Numbered from the stretch's first letter, positions 37,364 through 49,877 are shown. The stretch is 64,000 nt of DNA from Geminocystis sp. NIES-3709 (GCF_001548115.1 NZ_AP014821.1:2917262-2981261), one strand, 5' to 3'. Numbers and translations: made by a program. The notes: generated by a model not told the origin, from the letters alone.

Positions 37364-39019
37364 TTAAGAATTACCTAAACCTAAAAAACGTTTAAAAATA
37401 AACCATTTATTTCTGATTTGCCAAAATTTACTACTTTTCATTGCCTTAATTTCTTCCATTAAAAGATAATTTACTTGTTCTAATTCTTGTAATTCTATGG
37501 TAGATTTTTCTAATTTTTGTTGTAGAGAAATTATGTCTTTATTTTTTATTTGTTCTAACTCCTGCAGTTCTATGCTAGACTTTTGTACAATATTTTGTAA
37601 ATCAAAGAGATTTTCATCTTTGGAAATAAGTTGATTATTTTTATTATTTAATTCTTGTTGCAAATATTTTTTTTCATTTTCTAAATTATTAATTTTTAAC
37701 GCATTATTTTGATTAACTTCTTCTAAGTATTTTATATTTATTTGATTTTTTTTACAACTCTCTTTTAAAAGTAATAATTGTAAGTTATTCCACGAGTTAT
37801 TATTCAAGTCTTGTTGATAGTATTCCAATCTTTTAGAAATATTTTTTTTGAAACTTAATAATTTTTTTTGGCTATATAAAGTTTGATAAAAATGATATAA
37901 ATTTTTAGTATTCTTCTGCCAATTAAGATAGTTATGAGTAAATTTTATCCCTTCTATAGATAATTTTTCTGCTAATTTTAAATCATTCATTAATAAATCA
38001 ATGGCTGACGGTAAAGAATTTTCATCGACTTTCGGTAAAATAAAAGCGTTTTCTTTGTGAGTTAAAACTTTTCCTATATTAGTTTCAGGAAGAATAATTG
38101 GTTTTCCCATTGCTAAAAATTCGGGTATTTTTGAGGGAAAACGATAGTCATTAAAATCATCTGATTTACCCGGTTGTATTAATACATCTGCTAAGGCTAG
38201 AATATCAGGAATTTTTTGTCTTTCTACCCATCCTAATTCAATAATATATTCTTTGATCCATACTTCATTATCTTCTAACAATGGTAAGTTGTTATCTACT
38301 CCTGTCCGAATTAATACTGTTGGTTTTCCCGCTAAATTAAGTTTTCCTATGGCTAAATAAAGACTTCTAACTTCTTCTAAGTTGGTAGGATGTACAATAC
38401 CTGTATAAACGAGTATTGTCGTATTTTCTGGAATTTCTAATTCTTTTAATAAAGAGATATTTTTTTGACGAGGAAAAAATTCTTGGGTATCAACTCCCGG
38501 ATAAAGAGTGATAGTAGGAATAGAGACGGGAATAAACTCCTGTAGCTTATCAATAATTACCGTTACACCGTCTGCTGTGGATAAAAATTCTCGATATTTT
38601 CTAGGATGGGAGAGATTATAGGGTAAAATTCGATCGTTTTCTGATGTCCAATTTTTAATTGGTATTTTAAAAAATCTTTCAATAATAGATTCTTCGCTAT
38701 CTTCTAAATGAATAACTAAATTAAACTCATAAAATTGAGATAAGTGGTAACAATATAGTCTAATATGTTCTCTTGGCGTCCAACAATGGACTATATCAGG
38801 TGGTTGATTATTGCTAAAATAACTACAAAGATTATCAATATCACTATAACAAGTCACTTTATAAAGATTATCTTTGAGAGAAGAAACACTATTTTGATTT
38901 AATGGTACTGCTACTACACAGTCTAACCCTAATTTTATCAACTCATTTGCAAAATGATGAACATGAACCGCACTATTCATGGGGAAGTCTGAATGGGAAA
39001 CCACTAAAATATTTTTCAT
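37364..39019 (-). CDS. GT4-family glycosyltransferase with C-terminal coiled coil
   Basis: A 551-residue protein. The N-terminal domain begins KNILVVSHSDFPMNSAVHVH. The C-terminal Rossmann domain shows TTILVYTGIVHPTNLEEVRS, ADVLIQPGKSDDFNDYRFP and SKIPEFLAMGKPIILPE, the E-x7-E-like donor-binding region of GT4 enzymes. Residues about 415-520 are Asn/Gln/Glu/Lys-rich coiled coil. The tail SSKFWQIRNKWFIFKRF closely matches that of the neighbouring glycosyltransferase. It lies 138 bp upstream of that gene on the same strand, so they likely serve one polysaccharide pathway. Confidence 0.82.
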   Translation of the reverse strand: MKNILVVSHSDFPMNSAVHVHHFANELIKLGLDCVVAVPLNQNSVSSLKDNLYKVTCYSDIDNLCSYFSNNQPPDIVHCWTPREHIRLYCYHLSQFYEFNLVIHLEDSEESIIERFFKIPIKNWTSENDRILPYNLSHPRKYREFLSTADGVTVIIDKLQEFIPVSIPTITLYPGVDTQEFFPRQKNISLLKELEIPENTTILVYTGIVHPTNLEEVRSLYLAIGKLNLAGKPTVLIRTGVDNNLPLLEDNEVWIKEYIIELGWVERQKIPDILALADVLIQPGKSDDFNDYRFPSKIPEFLAMGKPIILPETNIGKVLTHKENAFILPKVDENSLPSAIDLLMNDLKLAEKLSIEGIKFTHNYLNWQKNTKNLYHFYQTLYSQKKLLSFKKNISKRLEYYQQDLNNNSWNNLQLLLLKESCKKNQINIKYLEEVNQNNALKINNLENEKKYLQQELNNKNNQLISKDENLFDLQNIVQKSSIELQELEQIKNKDIISLQQKLEKSTIELQELEQVNYLLMEEIKAMKSSKFWQIRNKWFIFKRFLGLGNS

Positions 39020-39175
39020 GCAGTTATTTCTAGTAATAAAATCAGTAACGATGAATTTACAAGTATTTTCCCATAAAGCACACCTGTTTTAAGGATTGAT
39101 ATTTACTAAATAGTCATGAAGATGTGAGATAATTAAGTATTGTTAACAAAATAATCAACTTAATTATTATATTTC

Positions 39176-39844
39176 GTGGATAAACTTCGTACTGTTTCCG
39201 ACACTAAAAGAAATTTTTATCAACATCATAACCGCCCAATTAATTCTATTTATCGCCGTGTGGTAGAAGAATTAATGGTAGAAATGCACCTATTATCTGT
39301 TAATGTTGATTTTCGCCCCGATCCTGTTTACTATTTAGGTGTATGTCAGAGTTTTACTCAATTTATGAATGGCTATACCCCTGAATCAGACAAAGATTCT
39401 ATTTTTAAGGCTTTGTGTAAATCTATCGGTGATAATCCTGATGAATATCGTCAAAAATCAGAGATTCTTCTTAATTTTGCTACTCAAAAGTCTCCTCAAG
39501 ATTTAATCAATTGGTTACTCAATCCTACTCATGATAACGGTTTAGAGTCGATCGCTGAGCATTGGCGTTATGCTTTAGATAACCCTAAGTTTAAATATAG
39601 CCGTTTATTTGCCATTGGATTTTATAGTTTATTGGAAAAAAGTGATGTAGAAATTGTTAAAGATGAAGAAAAATTTGCCGAATTAATTAAACCTTTAACT
39701 GATAAATTAAACTTGCCTATAGATAAACTTAAAAAAGATTTAGATTTATACCGTAGTAATTTAGAAAAAATAAGTCAAATGCTTATCGTATTAGCCGATA
39801 CTCTCGAAGCAAGTAAGAAAAAAAGACTAGAAAAAGTCAATTAA
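39176..39844 (+). CDS. thf1: Thylakoid formation protein Psb29/Thf1
   Basis: A 222-residue protein of the Thf1/Psb29 family, which associates with photosystem II and interacts with FtsH proteases in PSII repair. The canonical start VSDTKRNFYQHHNRPINSIY and the motif MVEMHLLSVNVDFRPDPVYYLG are present; the C-terminus is a predicted coiled coil (LDLYRSNLEKISQML). The start is GTG at 39176. A seven-base tandem repeat (ttaacag) follows the stop. Confidence 0.95.
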   Translation: MDKLRTVSDTKRNFYQHHNRPINSIYRRVVEELMVEMHLLSVNVDFRPDPVYYLGVCQSFTQFMNGYTPESDKDSIFKALCKSIGDNPDEYRQKSEILLNFATQKSPQDLINWLLNPTHDNGLESIAEHWRYALDNPKFKYSRLFAIGFYSLLEKSDVEIVKDEEKFAELIKPLTDKLNLPIDKLKKDLDLYRSNLEKISQMLIVLADTLEASKKKRLEKVN

Positions 39845-39880
39845 CAATTAACAGTTAACAGTTAACAGTTAACAATTAAA
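39844..39880. repeat. Short ttaacag tandem repeat
   Basis: Four to five copies of a 7-bp unit (ttaacag, with variants ttaacaa) between thf1 and serS. Confidence 0.7.
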
Positions 39881-39908
39881 AAATATATCATATAAAAAAT
39901 TATTTTAA

Positions 39909-41225
<1,317 letters not shown>

Positions 41226-41543
41226 AATTATATATCTAACTTTAGTTCGAGATAAAATTATCGGTGAAGATAGGGAAACGGGAAAAGTTACAAGAATTGA
41301 TTTTAAAACTCCTAAATTTATTTCATCGGGATTTTGTTTGAAAAACTTTTGCTCATCAATTATCTAAAGACGAGTAGGACTTACCCACCAGCCCTTTGAT
41401 TCCTCAGAATTGGAAGGAAGAATAAAGCAGGACTCCCTCATACTTAGGGGTTGGGGAGCGAAAAAACTATTTTCGAGAAAGTCCTAACTAACTCAGGTTA
41501 AAATAGATCGTTTATAAATAACAATTAAAATAAGGAGATAATC
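41226..41543. other. Intergenic region serS-hemL
   Basis: These 318 bp hold one copy of the agttcga motif (near 41247) and a possible decayed MITE between aggactta (about 41378) and agtcct (about 41482). No small gene is seen. The strong ribosome binding site of hemL is at its end. Confidence 0.4.
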
Positions 41544-42845
41544 TTGGTTAATACATTAGCATTTAAAACGACCAAATCAGAAGAAATTTTTACTGCCGCT
41601 CAAAAACTGATGCCCGGAGGAGTAAATTCCCCCGTAAGAGCTTTTAAATCTGTAGGTGGACAACCGATTGTATTCGATCGAGTCAAAGGAGCTTATATTT
41701 GGGATGTGGACGAAAATAAATATATCGATTATGTAGGATCATGGGGACCCGCAATTTGTGGCCATACCCATCCAGACGTTATCAATGCCCTCAAAGAAGT
41801 ATTAGAAAAAGGTACAAGTTTTGGTGCGCCTTGCTTACTCGAAAATATCCTTGCAGAAATGGTAATCGAAGCTGTGCCTAGTATTGAAATGGTGCGTTTT
41901 GTTAACTCAGGTACAGAGGCTTGTCTCTCAGTTTTGCGGTTAATGCGTGCCTATACCAACAGAAATAAGATCATCAAATTTGAAGGATGTTATCATGGTC
42001 ATGGTGATATGTTCTTAGTACAGGCCGGTTCAGGAGTGGCAACTTTAGGCTTACCTGATTCTCCGGGAGTTCCTAAATCCGTCACCGCCGACACTTTAAC
42101 AGCCCCTTATAATGACTTAGAAGCCGTCAAAAAAATCTTTGCCGAAAATCCAGGAGAAATTGCCGGAGTAATTCTTGAGCCAGTGGTGGGTAATTCGGGA
42201 TTTATTCCCCCTGATGCTGGTTTTCTTGAAGGTTTGAGAGTTTTAACCCAAGAAAATGATGCCTTATTGGTATTCGATGAAGTGATGACAGGTTTTCGTA
42301 TTTCCTATGGTGGTGTTCAAGCAAAATTTGGTGTAACTCCTGATTTAACTACTTTAGGTAAAGTTATTGGCGGTGGTTTACCTGTGGGTGCTTACGGTGG
42401 CAAAAAAGAAATTATGGCATTAGTTGCCCCTTCTGGTTCAATGTACCAAGCAGGTACTTTATCGGGAAATCCTTTAGCTATGACGGCAGGAATTAAAACC
42501 CTAGAATTATTACAAAAACCCGGCACTTATGAATATTTAGAAAAAATTACTAATCAATTAATTACTGGTTTATTAGACATTGCCAGAAACGCAGGTCATG
42601 AGGTAACTGGTGGTAATATTAGCGGTATGTTTGGGATGTTTTTTACTGGTAATCCTGTCCATAACTACGGTGATGCGAAACACTCTGATACCGCTAAATT
42701 TGGGCGTTTTCATCGAGGAATGTTGGAAAGGGGGATTTATTTAGCACCTTCTCAGTTTGAAGCTGGTTTTACTTCGATCGCCCATACAGAAGACGACATT
42801 CAACAGACTCTTGTAGCAGCAGAAGAAGTATTAAAAAATATTTAA
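41544..42845 (+). CDS. hemL: Glutamate-1-semialdehyde 2,1-aminomutase
   Basis: PLP enzyme forming 5-aminolevulinate, the entry to chlorophyll, haem and bilin synthesis. The 433-residue protein shows [56 protein letters not shown], and the PLP lysine in [18 protein letters not shown]. It starts with TTG at 41544, supported by a good Shine-Dalgarno aaggag at 41532-41537 with 6-bp spacing; no ATG fits the family N-terminus. Confidence 0.96.
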   Translation: MVNTLAFKTTKSEEIFTAAQKLMPGGVNSPVRAFKSVGGQPIVFDRVKGAYIWDVDENKYIDYVGSWGPAICGHTHPDVINALKEVLEKGTSFGAPCLLENILAEMVIEAVPSIEMVRFVNSGTEACLSVLRLMRAYTNRNKIIKFEGCYHGHGDMFLVQAGSGVATLGLPDSPGVPKSVTADTLTAPYNDLEAVKKIFAENPGEIAGVILEPVVGNSGFIPPDAGFLEGLRVLTQENDALLVFDEVMTGFRISYGGVQAKFGVTPDLTTLGKVIGGGLPVGAYGGKKEIMALVAPSGSMYQAGTLSGNPLAMTAGIKTLELLQKPGTYEYLEKITNQLITGLLDIARNAGHEVTGGNISGMFGMFFTGNPVHNYGDAKHSDTAKFGRFHRGMLERGIYLAPSQFEAGFTSIAHTEDDIQQTLVAAEEVLKNI

Positions 42846-43013
42846 CAATCAATTTAGGAATTGGGAATGGGAAGTTTTTATAATCCTCCTAACAGTAGAG
42901 TTGTTAAATGAAACTATAATTTAAAATTCTCGTGATTCGGTTGAAAATAAATTAAAGATTTTTCATTTTACATTCTACATTTTTAAATTCTTCTCCTTGT
43001 CTTCCCTTAATCC

Positions 43014-43343
43014 CTAAGCGGCTAAAGGATCATTATCGGTGATTCGATCGTAATTAAATTCTCTAATTCCTAGTACCTTATCTAATTGGCTAATCTCAAA
43101 AATCATTTTTACAGAGGGAGATACGTTGAATAGATAAAAGTTTTTGCTTTGATTTTTTGCCTCATTATAGGCATTAACTAAAGCCACTAATCCACTACCA
43201 TCAACAAACTCAACCTGTTGGAAATCTACCAAAATATCCCTATTTTTTGTATTATTGATAAAACTAAGTAACTGTTGTTGAAACTTTTTTTGATTACTCT
43301 CATTAATAGTTCCCTGGGGACTATAAACTTCTTGATTGTACAT
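43014..43343 (-). CDS. STAS-domain anti-sigma factor antagonist-like protein
   Basis: A 109-residue SpoIIAA-type STAS protein: GTINESNQKKFQQQLLSF, the conserved phosphorylatable site region VEFVDGSGLVALVNAYNEAK, and FLFNV-type strands near SVKMIFEISQLDKVLGI. The start at MYNQEVYSPQG is favoured because the purine-rich gaggag lies 10 bp before it and overlaps the alternative upstream ATG. Partner-switching with a kinase/phosphatase pair is the family's usual mode; no partner lies next to it. Confidence 0.85.
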   Translation of the reverse strand: MYNQEVYSPQGTINESNQKKFQQQLLSFINNTKNRDILVDFQQVEFVDGSGLVALVNAYNEAKNQSKNFYLFNVSPSVKMIFEISQLDKVLGIREFNYDRITDNDPLAA

Positions 43344-43706
43344 AATTTCTTTACTCCTCATTAAAACTTTTTCGATTATACTTTTTTTAAACTGAAATTT
43401 AGATTATATAGGGAATAATAATATGTTTTCTTTGATTATTACGAGTAACTTTTAGTTCCCACAAACTCAAATCATTGACAATATAAACCAAATCTAAGCT
43501 ATTTTGTCAATAGTTGGGCAAAGATCCGTTTAAGATTTTTAAAATCTATATCTCATAAGACTTAACTTATCCTTGGTGTCCAACAGAAAAAGTAATTTAA
43601 GTTACAGAATAAGGAATTGAGTGCATTATCAATTCTTTGTTAATTGTTCACCATATTAGTTACAATCAAGATTATCAAGAAATAGTCACAAATTGGGAAT
43701 AATAGA
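43344..43706. other. Divergent intergenic region, STAS gene/clpP
   Basis: These 363 bp carry a candidate clpP promoter at 43637-43666. Nothing else is recognised. Confidence 0.5.
43637..43666 (+). promoter_or_regulatory. Candidate clpP promoter
   Basis: ttgtta (43637-43642), 18-bp spacer, tacaat (43661-43666). It predicts a leader of about 34 nt. Confidence 0.5.
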
Positions 43707-44291
43707 ATGGTACCAACGGTTATTGAAACCTCTGGAAGGGGTGAGCGCGCTTTTGATATTTACTCTCGTTTACTTAGAGAAAGAATAGTTTTTTTAGGTC
43801 AACAAGTAACGGATGAATTAGCTAACTCGATCGTGGCGCAACTGTTACTATTAGAAGCAGAAGATTCAGAAAAAGACATCTACCTTTATATCAACTCTCC
43901 TGGCGGTTCTGTCTCGGCAGGACTTGGTATATTTGATACCATGAATCAAGTTAAACCAGATGTTTGCACTATTTGTGTCGGATTAGCGGCTAGTATGGGA
44001 GCTTTTTTATTAAGTGCTGGTGCAAAAGGGAAAAGAATGAGCTTACCGAACTCTCGAATTATGATCCATCAACCATTAGGAGGGGCTCAAGGACAAGCTA
44101 CAGATATTGAAATTCAAGCAAAAGAGATACTTTACCTCAAAAAACAACTAAATCACTATATGGCTTCTCATACTGGGCAACCTTTGGAAAAAATCGAAGA
44201 CGACACCGAAAGAGATTTTTTTATGTCAGCAGAGGAAGCTAGAGACTATGGTTTAATTGATCAAGTAGTCATTCGTGCTCCTAAGTCTTAA
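43707..44291 (+). CDS. clpP: ATP-dependent Clp protease proteolytic subunit
   Basis: Serine peptidase of the Clp complex. The 194-residue protein has the catalytic triad Ser96 ([11 protein letters not shown]), His121 ([10 protein letters not shown]) and Asp170 (DDTERDFFM), and [17 protein letters not shown]. The full triad argues against the inactive ClpR paralogue. Cyanobacteria carry several clpP genes; which paralogue this is cannot be settled here. The gene is followed 72 bp later by ycf3. Confidence 0.95.
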   Translation: MVPTVIETSGRGERAFDIYSRLLRERIVFLGQQVTDELANSIVAQLLLLEAEDSEKDIYLYINSPGGSVSAGLGIFDTMNQVKPDVCTICVGLAASMGAFLLSAGAKGKRMSLPNSRIMIHQPLGGAQGQATDIEIQAKEILYLKKQLNHYMASHTGQPLEKIEDDTERDFFMSAEEARDYGLIDQVVIRAPKS

Positions 44292-44363
44292 GACAAAGAG
44301 GAAGAGAAGAAGATAAGAAACTTTTTTAAAATTTTATTACTAATTACTCATTTTTAATTAATT

Positions 44364-44885
44364 ATGCCTAGATCACAAAGAAACGATAATTTTATTGATA
44401 AAACTTTTACTGTCATGGCGGATATTATTTTGAAAGTCTTGCCTATTGATGCGAAATCGAAGGAGGCTTTTGTTTACTATCGAGACGGAATGTCTGCTCA
44501 AGCTGAAGGAGAATATGCAGAGGCGTTGGAAAATTATCAGGAAGCCTTGAAATTAGAAGAAGATTCTAACGATCGAAGTGAGATACTTTATAATATGGGT
44601 TTAATTCATGCTAGTAATGGCAAATTAGAAGAAGCCTTAGAATACTATCATCAATCTTTAGATCTAAATCCTCGTAAGCCTTCAGTGTTGAATAATATTG
44701 CCGTAATTTACCACCATCAAGGAGAAAAATGTCGTCAAGCAGGAGAGGAAGATGAAGCAGAAAGTTTCTATGACAAAGCCGCAGAATATTGGAAACAAGC
44801 CATTAGAATTTCTCCCAATAGTTATTTAGAGGCTCAAAACTGGCTCAAAACTACTGGTCGATCGGAAATGGATGTATTCTTTTAG
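44364..44885 (+). CDS. ycf3: Photosystem I assembly protein Ycf3
   Basis: A 173-residue TPR protein needed for photosystem I assembly at the thylakoid. The N-terminus [20 protein letters not shown] is canonical, and three TPR units follow ([59 protein letters not shown]). The C-terminus [13 protein letters not shown] is also conserved. Confidence 0.97.
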   Translation: MPRSQRNDNFIDKTFTVMADIILKVLPIDAKSKEAFVYYRDGMSAQAEGEYAEALENYQEALKLEEDSNDRSEILYNMGLIHASNGKLEEALEYYHQSLDLNPRKPSVLNNIAVIYHHQGEKCRQAGEEDEAESFYDKAAEYWKQAIRISPNSYLEAQNWLKTTGRSEMDVFF

Positions 44886-44913
44886 TTAATATTTGATAGC
44901 GAATAGTAAAAAC

Positions 44914-44926
44914 AATGATAATCATT
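44914..44926. promoter_or_regulatory. Fur-box-like palindrome upstream of gatC
   Basis: aatgataatcatt is a perfect 13-bp palindrome identical to the centre of the classical 19-bp Fur consensus, with about half of the six outer positions also matching. It lies 14 bp before the gatC start. In AT-rich DNA such a match can arise by chance. Confidence 0.35.
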
Positions 44927-44940
44927 ACCAATAAATAAAA

Positions 44941-45228
44941 ATGAGTTTAAGTAAAGAAGAAGTTAAAAAAGTCGCTAATTTAGCCCGTTTACAAATTACC
45001 ACAGCAGAAGAAGAGGAATTTGCTCCCCAATTAAACGCCATTTTAGATTATTTTGAACAGTTAAAAGAATTAGATACAGAAAATGTCCAACCTACCACAA
45101 GAGCGATCGAGCTTAGTAATATAACCCGTGAAGACAAACAAACAACCTATGAAGATAGAGAAAGTTTATTGAATTGCGCCCCGGAAAGAGAAGAAGATTT
45201 TTTCAGAGTACCAAAAATTATGGCGTAA
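44941..45228 (+). CDS. gatC: Asp/Glu-tRNA amidotransferase subunit C
   Basis: The small stabilising subunit of GatCAB, which converts Glu-tRNA-Gln (and in some bacteria Asp-tRNA-Asn) to the amide form. The 95-residue protein has [39 protein letters not shown] and the C-terminal FFRVPKIMA, all canonical. An asnS gene is present in this window, so its main job here is probably Gln-tRNA formation. Confidence 0.95.
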   Translation: MSLSKEEVKKVANLARLQITTAEEEEFAPQLNAILDYFEQLKELDTENVQPTTRAIELSNITREDKQTTYEDRESLLNCAPEREEDFFRVPKIMA

Positions 45229-45538
45229 GAGAACGTTTCTTCATTCCCCCTTTAAAAAGCCCCTAGGGGGATATTTCCTCAAAAATCCTAACTTTTCAAA
45301 AAATCAATTTTAATAAAAGCTATTTAGTTGAAGAAATCTAAAATTTTTTCTCTCCACATCAATTATGATTTCTTCAAAACAAAAATTAACATTAGGAATT
45401 GTTAGATCCTCAAAAAATCTTGCTAGATTGTTCATATAGGTTCATTATCTGAGTATTGATACAGGTCTATAACTAATCAAAAAATCATAGACATCAATCA
45501 GATAACTAATAAGCATTTATAACGCAACTTACTTACAA
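45229..45538. other. Intergenic region gatC-ndhD
   Basis: These 310 bp include a short palindrome, cccctagggg, near 45269. No T-tract terminator, small gene or RNA is recognised. The ndhD promoter must lie here. Confidence 0.4.
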
Positions 45539-47122
45539 ATGGATTTAACTAATTTTCCTTGGCTAACAACTATTATTCTTTTTCCCATTATTGCTTCCTT
45601 ATTCGTCTTCATCATCCCTGATAAAGATGGAAAAACTGTTAGGTGGTACGCCTTAACAATAGCTTTAATGGATTTTGTTTTAATTGTCTATGCTTTCTAT
45701 CAAGGCTATGACTTTAATAACCCAGACTTACAATTAGTCGAAAGTTATACATGGGTTGCCGATCTTGACCTAAAATGGTCTGTAGGTGCTGATGGTTTAT
45801 CCATGCCTCTGATTCTGTTAACAGGCTTCATCACTACTTTAGCCATCTTAGCGGCTTGGCCTGTCAGTTTAAAACCTAAATTCTTTTATTTTCTCATGTT
45901 GGCAATGTACGGTGGACAAATTGCCGTATTTGCTGTGCAAGATATGCTACTTTTCTTCCTCGTGTGGGAGTTGGAGTTAGTACCTGTATATCTTATTCTT
46001 TCTATTTGGGGCGGTAAACGACGATTATATGCGGCCACCAAATTTATCCTTTATACTGCTGGAGGCTCTTTATTCATTCTTGTAGCAGCTTTAACGATGG
46101 CTTTCTATGGCGATACCGTCACCTTTGATATGGTTGCGATCGCCCATAAAGATTTTGGATTGAATCTGCAATTATTATTATACGGTGGACTATTAATTGC
46201 CTATGGTGTCAAATTGCCAATTTTTCCTCTTCACACATGGCTACCAGATGCCCATGGAGAAGCGACAGCTCCTGCCCATATGTTACTAGCAGGAATTTTG
46301 TTAAAAATGGGGGGTTACGCCTTAATTCGCATGAATGCAGGAATGTTGCCTGATGCTCACGCTACTTTTGCCCCAATTTTAATTATCTTAGGAGTGGTAA
46401 ACATTATCTATGCCGCCTTTACTTCTTTTGCTCAACGTAACCTTAAACGAAAAATTGCCTATTCTTCCATTTCTCACATGGGTTTTGTCTTGATTGGTAT
46501 TGCTTCCTTTACAGATATTGGTATGAGCGGAGCAATGTTACAGATGATTTCTCACGGTTTAATCGGTGCTAGTCTATTCTTTATGGTAGGTGCTACTTAC
46601 GATCGAACCCATACTCTGATGTTAGACGAAATGGGTGGAATTGGGAAAAGAATGAAGAAAATATTTGCCATGTGGACAACTTGCTCTATGGCATCCCTTG
46701 CATTACCAGGTATGAGTGGATTTGTGGCCGAATTGATGGTATTTATCGGTTTTGCTACCAGTGATGCTTATGGTTTCACCTTCAAACTGATAATGGTATC
46801 CCTTGCGGCGGTTGGTGTTATCTTAACTCCCATTTACTTGCTGTCAATGTTAAGGGAAATATTATATGGTGAAGAAAACAAAGAATTAGTATCTCATACT
46901 AAATTAGTAGATGCTGAACCTCGGGAAGTATTTATTATTGCTTGTCTTCTCATTCCCATTATCGGTATTGGTTTATACCCGAAAATTGTTACCCAGATTT
47001 ATGATTCTACCACTCAAAAATTAACTACTTTATTACGGAATTCTGTACCTAGTTTACAAGTTGAAACCATTGCTAAAAACAACGCTCAATTTGTAGCTTT
47101 AAATGCTCCCAAAATTAGCTGA
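45539..47122 (+). CDS. ndhD: NAD(P)H-quinone oxidoreductase subunit 4 (NdhD)
   Basis: A proton-pumping antiporter-like membrane subunit of the cyanobacterial NDH-1 complex. The 527-residue protein has about 14 transmembrane helices; landmarks are [20 protein letters not shown] with the conserved Glu, [20 protein letters not shown], and [15 protein letters not shown]. The length and sequence fit the NdhD1/D2 type used in respiration and PSI cyclic flow, rather than the CO2-uptake D3/D4 types (moderate confidence). Confidence 0.94.
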   Translation: MDLTNFPWLTTIILFPIIASLFVFIIPDKDGKTVRWYALTIALMDFVLIVYAFYQGYDFNNPDLQLVESYTWVADLDLKWSVGADGLSMPLILLTGFITTLAILAAWPVSLKPKFFYFLMLAMYGGQIAVFAVQDMLLFFLVWELELVPVYLILSIWGGKRRLYAATKFILYTAGGSLFILVAALTMAFYGDTVTFDMVAIAHKDFGLNLQLLLYGGLLIAYGVKLPIFPLHTWLPDAHGEATAPAHMLLAGILLKMGGYALIRMNAGMLPDAHATFAPILIILGVVNIIYAAFTSFAQRNLKRKIAYSSISHMGFVLIGIASFTDIGMSGAMLQMISHGLIGASLFFMVGATYDRTHTLMLDEMGGIGKRMKKIFAMWTTCSMASLALPGMSGFVAELMVFIGFATSDAYGFTFKLIMVSLAAVGVILTPIYLLSMLREILYGEENKELVSHTKLVDAEPREVFIIACLLIPIIGIGLYPKIVTQIYDSTTQKLTTLLRNSVPSLQVETIAKNNAQFVALNAPKIS

Positions 47123-47466
47123 GTTCGAAAAAAAATCCTTGATGTAGGTAGGTTTTAGGCTTTAGGGTTTAGGTTTTAGGTTCTAAAAATACCAAATTTG
47201 ATTGAATTATTTAATTAAATTAATCTAAGTAAAATCAATTGTTAACAGTTTTTGATTAATTATTTACCTAATACCTAACAACTAATACCTTGCTATTACC
47301 CATACATTTTGCATCGAACTGAGGTCAAAATTAGGGATAATTAGGGGCTAGAAAAATTATATTTCCTCCTCTCTTGTTCCCCATTTTTCGCTCCAAATCT
47401 CGTTCTAGGTTACAATAAAGATCTATGTTAAGAAGGTTTAGTCGATCGAGAGACTAAAGGTAATTT
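47123..47466. repeat. Repeat-rich intergenic region ndhD-obgE
   Basis: Near 47120-47165 the motif agttcga with aaaatccttgat and ggttttaggctt matches, inverted, 51383-51440 after ftsZ. ttaggttt-type short repeats follow at 47150-47180. A further inverted copy of the agttcga motif lies at about 47327-47345. No gene is seen. Confidence 0.55.
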
Positions 47467-48507
47467 ATGCAGTTTATAGATCAAGTTGAGATTGAAGTCG
47501 AAGCAGGAAAAGGAGGTGATGGGCTTGTGGCCTTTCGTAGAGAAAAATATGTCCCCGCAGGAGGCCCATCCGGAGGAAATGGAGGACGAGGAGCATCTAT
47601 ATTATTTAAGCCAACAGAAAGACTGCAAACTTTGTTAGATTTTAGATATGCCCGTCGTTTTAAGGCAGATGACGGCAAAAGAGGTGGCCCAAATAATCGC
47701 ACAGGTGCATCGGGACAAGATCTTATTTTAGAAATTCCCTGTGGTACAATGATTTATGATGCAGATACTGATGAGTTAATAGCAGATTTAGTCTCTCCTG
47801 ATGAAACTTTTTTAATTGCCAAAGGTGGGAAAGGTGGATTGGGAAATCAACATTTTTTGAGTAATAGTAACCGGGCGCCTGAATATGCCTTACCCGGCTT
47901 AGAAGGAGAAATTAAGAATTTACGATTAGAGTTAAAATTGTTGGCAGAGGTGGGAATTATTGGACTTCCCAATGCCGGAAAATCAACTCTTATATCGGCT
48001 TTGTCTTCCGCTAAACCCAAAATTGCCGATTATCCTTTTACTACTCTTATTCCAAATTTAGGAGTTGTGCGTAAACCAACAGGAGACGGCACTGTTTTTG
48101 CTGATATTCCCGGATTGATTGAAGGTGCATCGGAAGGAATCGGTTTAGGCCATGATTTTCTGCGACATATCGAGCGCACTCGTTTATTAGTTCATTTGAT
48201 CGATGTGAACTCAGAAGATCCAGTTCATGATTATAACGTCATTCAAGGAGAACTGTCAGCTTATGGGAAAGGATTACACGATCGACCTCAAATTATAGGT
48301 TTAAATAAGATAGATACTATAGACGAAGAAATGCAACAGGAAATCTTAAGTCAATTTCAAGGGTTGACGAATAATCAAATTTTCCTCATTTCTGGGGTGA
48401 CAGGATTAGGATGCGATCGTCTTTTACAGGAAGTATGGCAAACATTGGATTTAATGAAGGAAGAATCAACCATAGAAACTAACTTTTTAGAAACTTTAAA
48501 GGCTTAA
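47467..48507 (+). CDS. obgE: Obg family GTPase (ObgE/CgtA)
   Basis: A ribosome-associated GTPase acting in 50S maturation and stress control. The 346-residue protein has the glycine-rich Obg fold (residues 1-158: [37 protein letters not shown]) and a G domain: [17 protein letters not shown] (G1), [13 protein letters not shown] (G2), [14 protein letters not shown] (G3) and [10 protein letters not shown] (G4). There is no long C-terminal extension, as usual in cyanobacteria. Confidence 0.96.
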   Translation: MQFIDQVEIEVEAGKGGDGLVAFRREKYVPAGGPSGGNGGRGASILFKPTERLQTLLDFRYARRFKADDGKRGGPNNRTGASGQDLILEIPCGTMIYDADTDELIADLVSPDETFLIAKGGKGGLGNQHFLSNSNRAPEYALPGLEGEIKNLRLELKLLAEVGIIGLPNAGKSTLISALSSAKPKIADYPFTTLIPNLGVVRKPTGDGTVFADIPGLIEGASEGIGLGHDFLRHIERTRLLVHLIDVNSEDPVHDYNVIQGELSAYGKGLHDRPQIIGLNKIDTIDEEMQQEILSQFQGLTNNQIFLISGVTGLGCDRLLQEVWQTLDLMKEESTIETNFLETLKA

Positions 48508-48809
48508 TCGAATATACCTCAGTTCGATGAAAAAATATTGTCAAAAGGGTAGTTATCGGCTATTGTTAGGTTAGATTTTTTGTCAACATTAGTAATTGAT
48601 TACTTATTCTTTAATTGAAACAAGGCTAAAAGCTAAAAGCTACCTTCTCCCATAAATTTTATACCTCTCTCAGGTTAACACCCATCTCAATTTCAGTAGT
48701 GAAAGTAAGTAAAAACAATAGATAAAAGTTTGAATCATTTTTTGATTTTTAATGAGAAATTGAACCAGTATGATAGGATAACCACATAATCTTAATCGAA
48801 TCAATATCC
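48508..48809. other. Intergenic region obgE-trpD
   Basis: A copy of the agttcga motif (cctcagttcgatgaaaaaat) starts at 48516, 9 bp after the obgE stop. A short ctaaaag tandem repeat lies at about 48626-48642. No gene is seen in these 302 bp. Confidence 0.5.
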
Positions 48810-49877
48810 ATGACTCAAGATTGGTCAAATTTACTAACACAATTACTAGATCAACAATCTTTAACTAAAATACAAGCCTCCCAACTGATGGAAGGATGGC
48901 TAAAAGAAGAAATATCTCCTGTATTATCTGGAGCAATTCTGACCGCTATTCAAGCTAAAGGAGTTAGTGGCACTGAATTAGCAGGCATGGCTCAAGTCTT
49001 ACAAAAACAATCTCGAAACACCGACAATGTTACTCATTCTTCCCCTCTGATTGATACTTGTGGCACGGGAGGTGATGGTTCTTCTACTTTTAATATTTCT
49101 ACGGCAGTGGCTTTTGTAGCGGCGGCGGCAGGAGTTAAAGTAGCTAAACATGGTAATCGATCGGCTTCTAGTAAAGTAGGTTCTGCTGATGTGTTAGAAT
49201 ACCTAGGGATCAAGTTAAACGCAAAAGAAACCTTATATAAACAAGCCTTGGAAAAGGTAGGGATCACTTTTTTATTTGCTCCGGGTTGGCATCCTGCTAT
49301 GAAAGCAGTTGCTCCTCTAAGACAACAATTAAAAATTAGAACGATCTTTAACTTATTAGGTCCTTTAGTCAATCCTTTAAAACCCACAGGACAAGTGATT
49401 GGAGTCTATGATACAAAATTTATAGAACCTGTTGTTAATGCTTTACAACATTTATCCCTTGACAAAGCGATCGTGCTACATGGTAGAGAAAAACTAGACG
49501 AAGCTGGATTGGGAGATATTACTGACTTGGCATTATTCCAAAAAGGAGAAATTAGTATTACCACCCTTAACCCGGAAGAATTAAATGTGACTCCTGCACC
49601 TTTGAGCGCTTTAAAAGGAGGGGAGGTAATAGAAAATGCTGAAATTTTAACGAAAGTTTTGCAAGGAAAAGGTACACAAGCTCAAAATGATGCTGTTATT
49701 CTCAACGCCTCTTTAGCTTTGCAAGTAGGAGATTTGGTACCCATGGGAGATCATCAAAGTTCGATCGAAATATGCCGTCAAATTCTTACCAGTGGAGTAG
49801 CATGGGATAAATTAACAGAATTGGTGAATTTTTATTCCAAAGAATCATCAGAATATTGCCAATCAAACAATGGTTAG
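48810..49877 (+). CDS. trpD: Anthranilate phosphoribosyltransferase
   Basis: Transfers phosphoribose to anthranilate in tryptophan synthesis. The 355-residue protein has [20 protein letters not shown] (PRPP-binding Gly-rich loop), [37 protein letters not shown] and [11 protein letters not shown], all diagnostic. It stands alone, as trp genes are dispersed in cyanobacteria. Confidence 0.96.
   Translation: MTQDWSNLLTQLLDQQSLTKIQASQLMEGWLKEEISPVLSGAILTAIQAKGVSGTELAGMAQVLQKQSRNTDNVTHSSPLIDTCGTGGDGSSTFNISTAVAFVAAAAGVKVAKHGNRSASSKVGSADVLEYLGIKLNAKETLYKQALEKVGITFLFAPGWHPAMKAVAPLRQQLKIRTIFNLLGPLVNPLKPTGQVIGVYDTKFIEPVVNALQHLSLDKAIVLHGREKLDEAGLGDITDLALFQKGEISITTLNPEELNVTPAPLSALKGGEVIENAEILTKVLQGKGTQAQNDAVILNASLALQVGDLVPMGDHQSSIEICRQILTSGVAWDKLTELVNFYSKESSEYCQSNNG

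Noticed and set aside
41375-41487. Possible MITE between aggactta and agtcct in the serS-hemL gap.
   Set aside because: Only about six matching bases in the inverted ends and no target duplication; kept as a remark, not called as a mobile element.
47140-47180. ttagggtttaggtttt stretch considered as a telomere-like or origin (DnaA-box) array.
   Set aside because: The units are irregular, lack the ttatncaca DnaA pattern, and similar short repeats occur in other gene gaps here.
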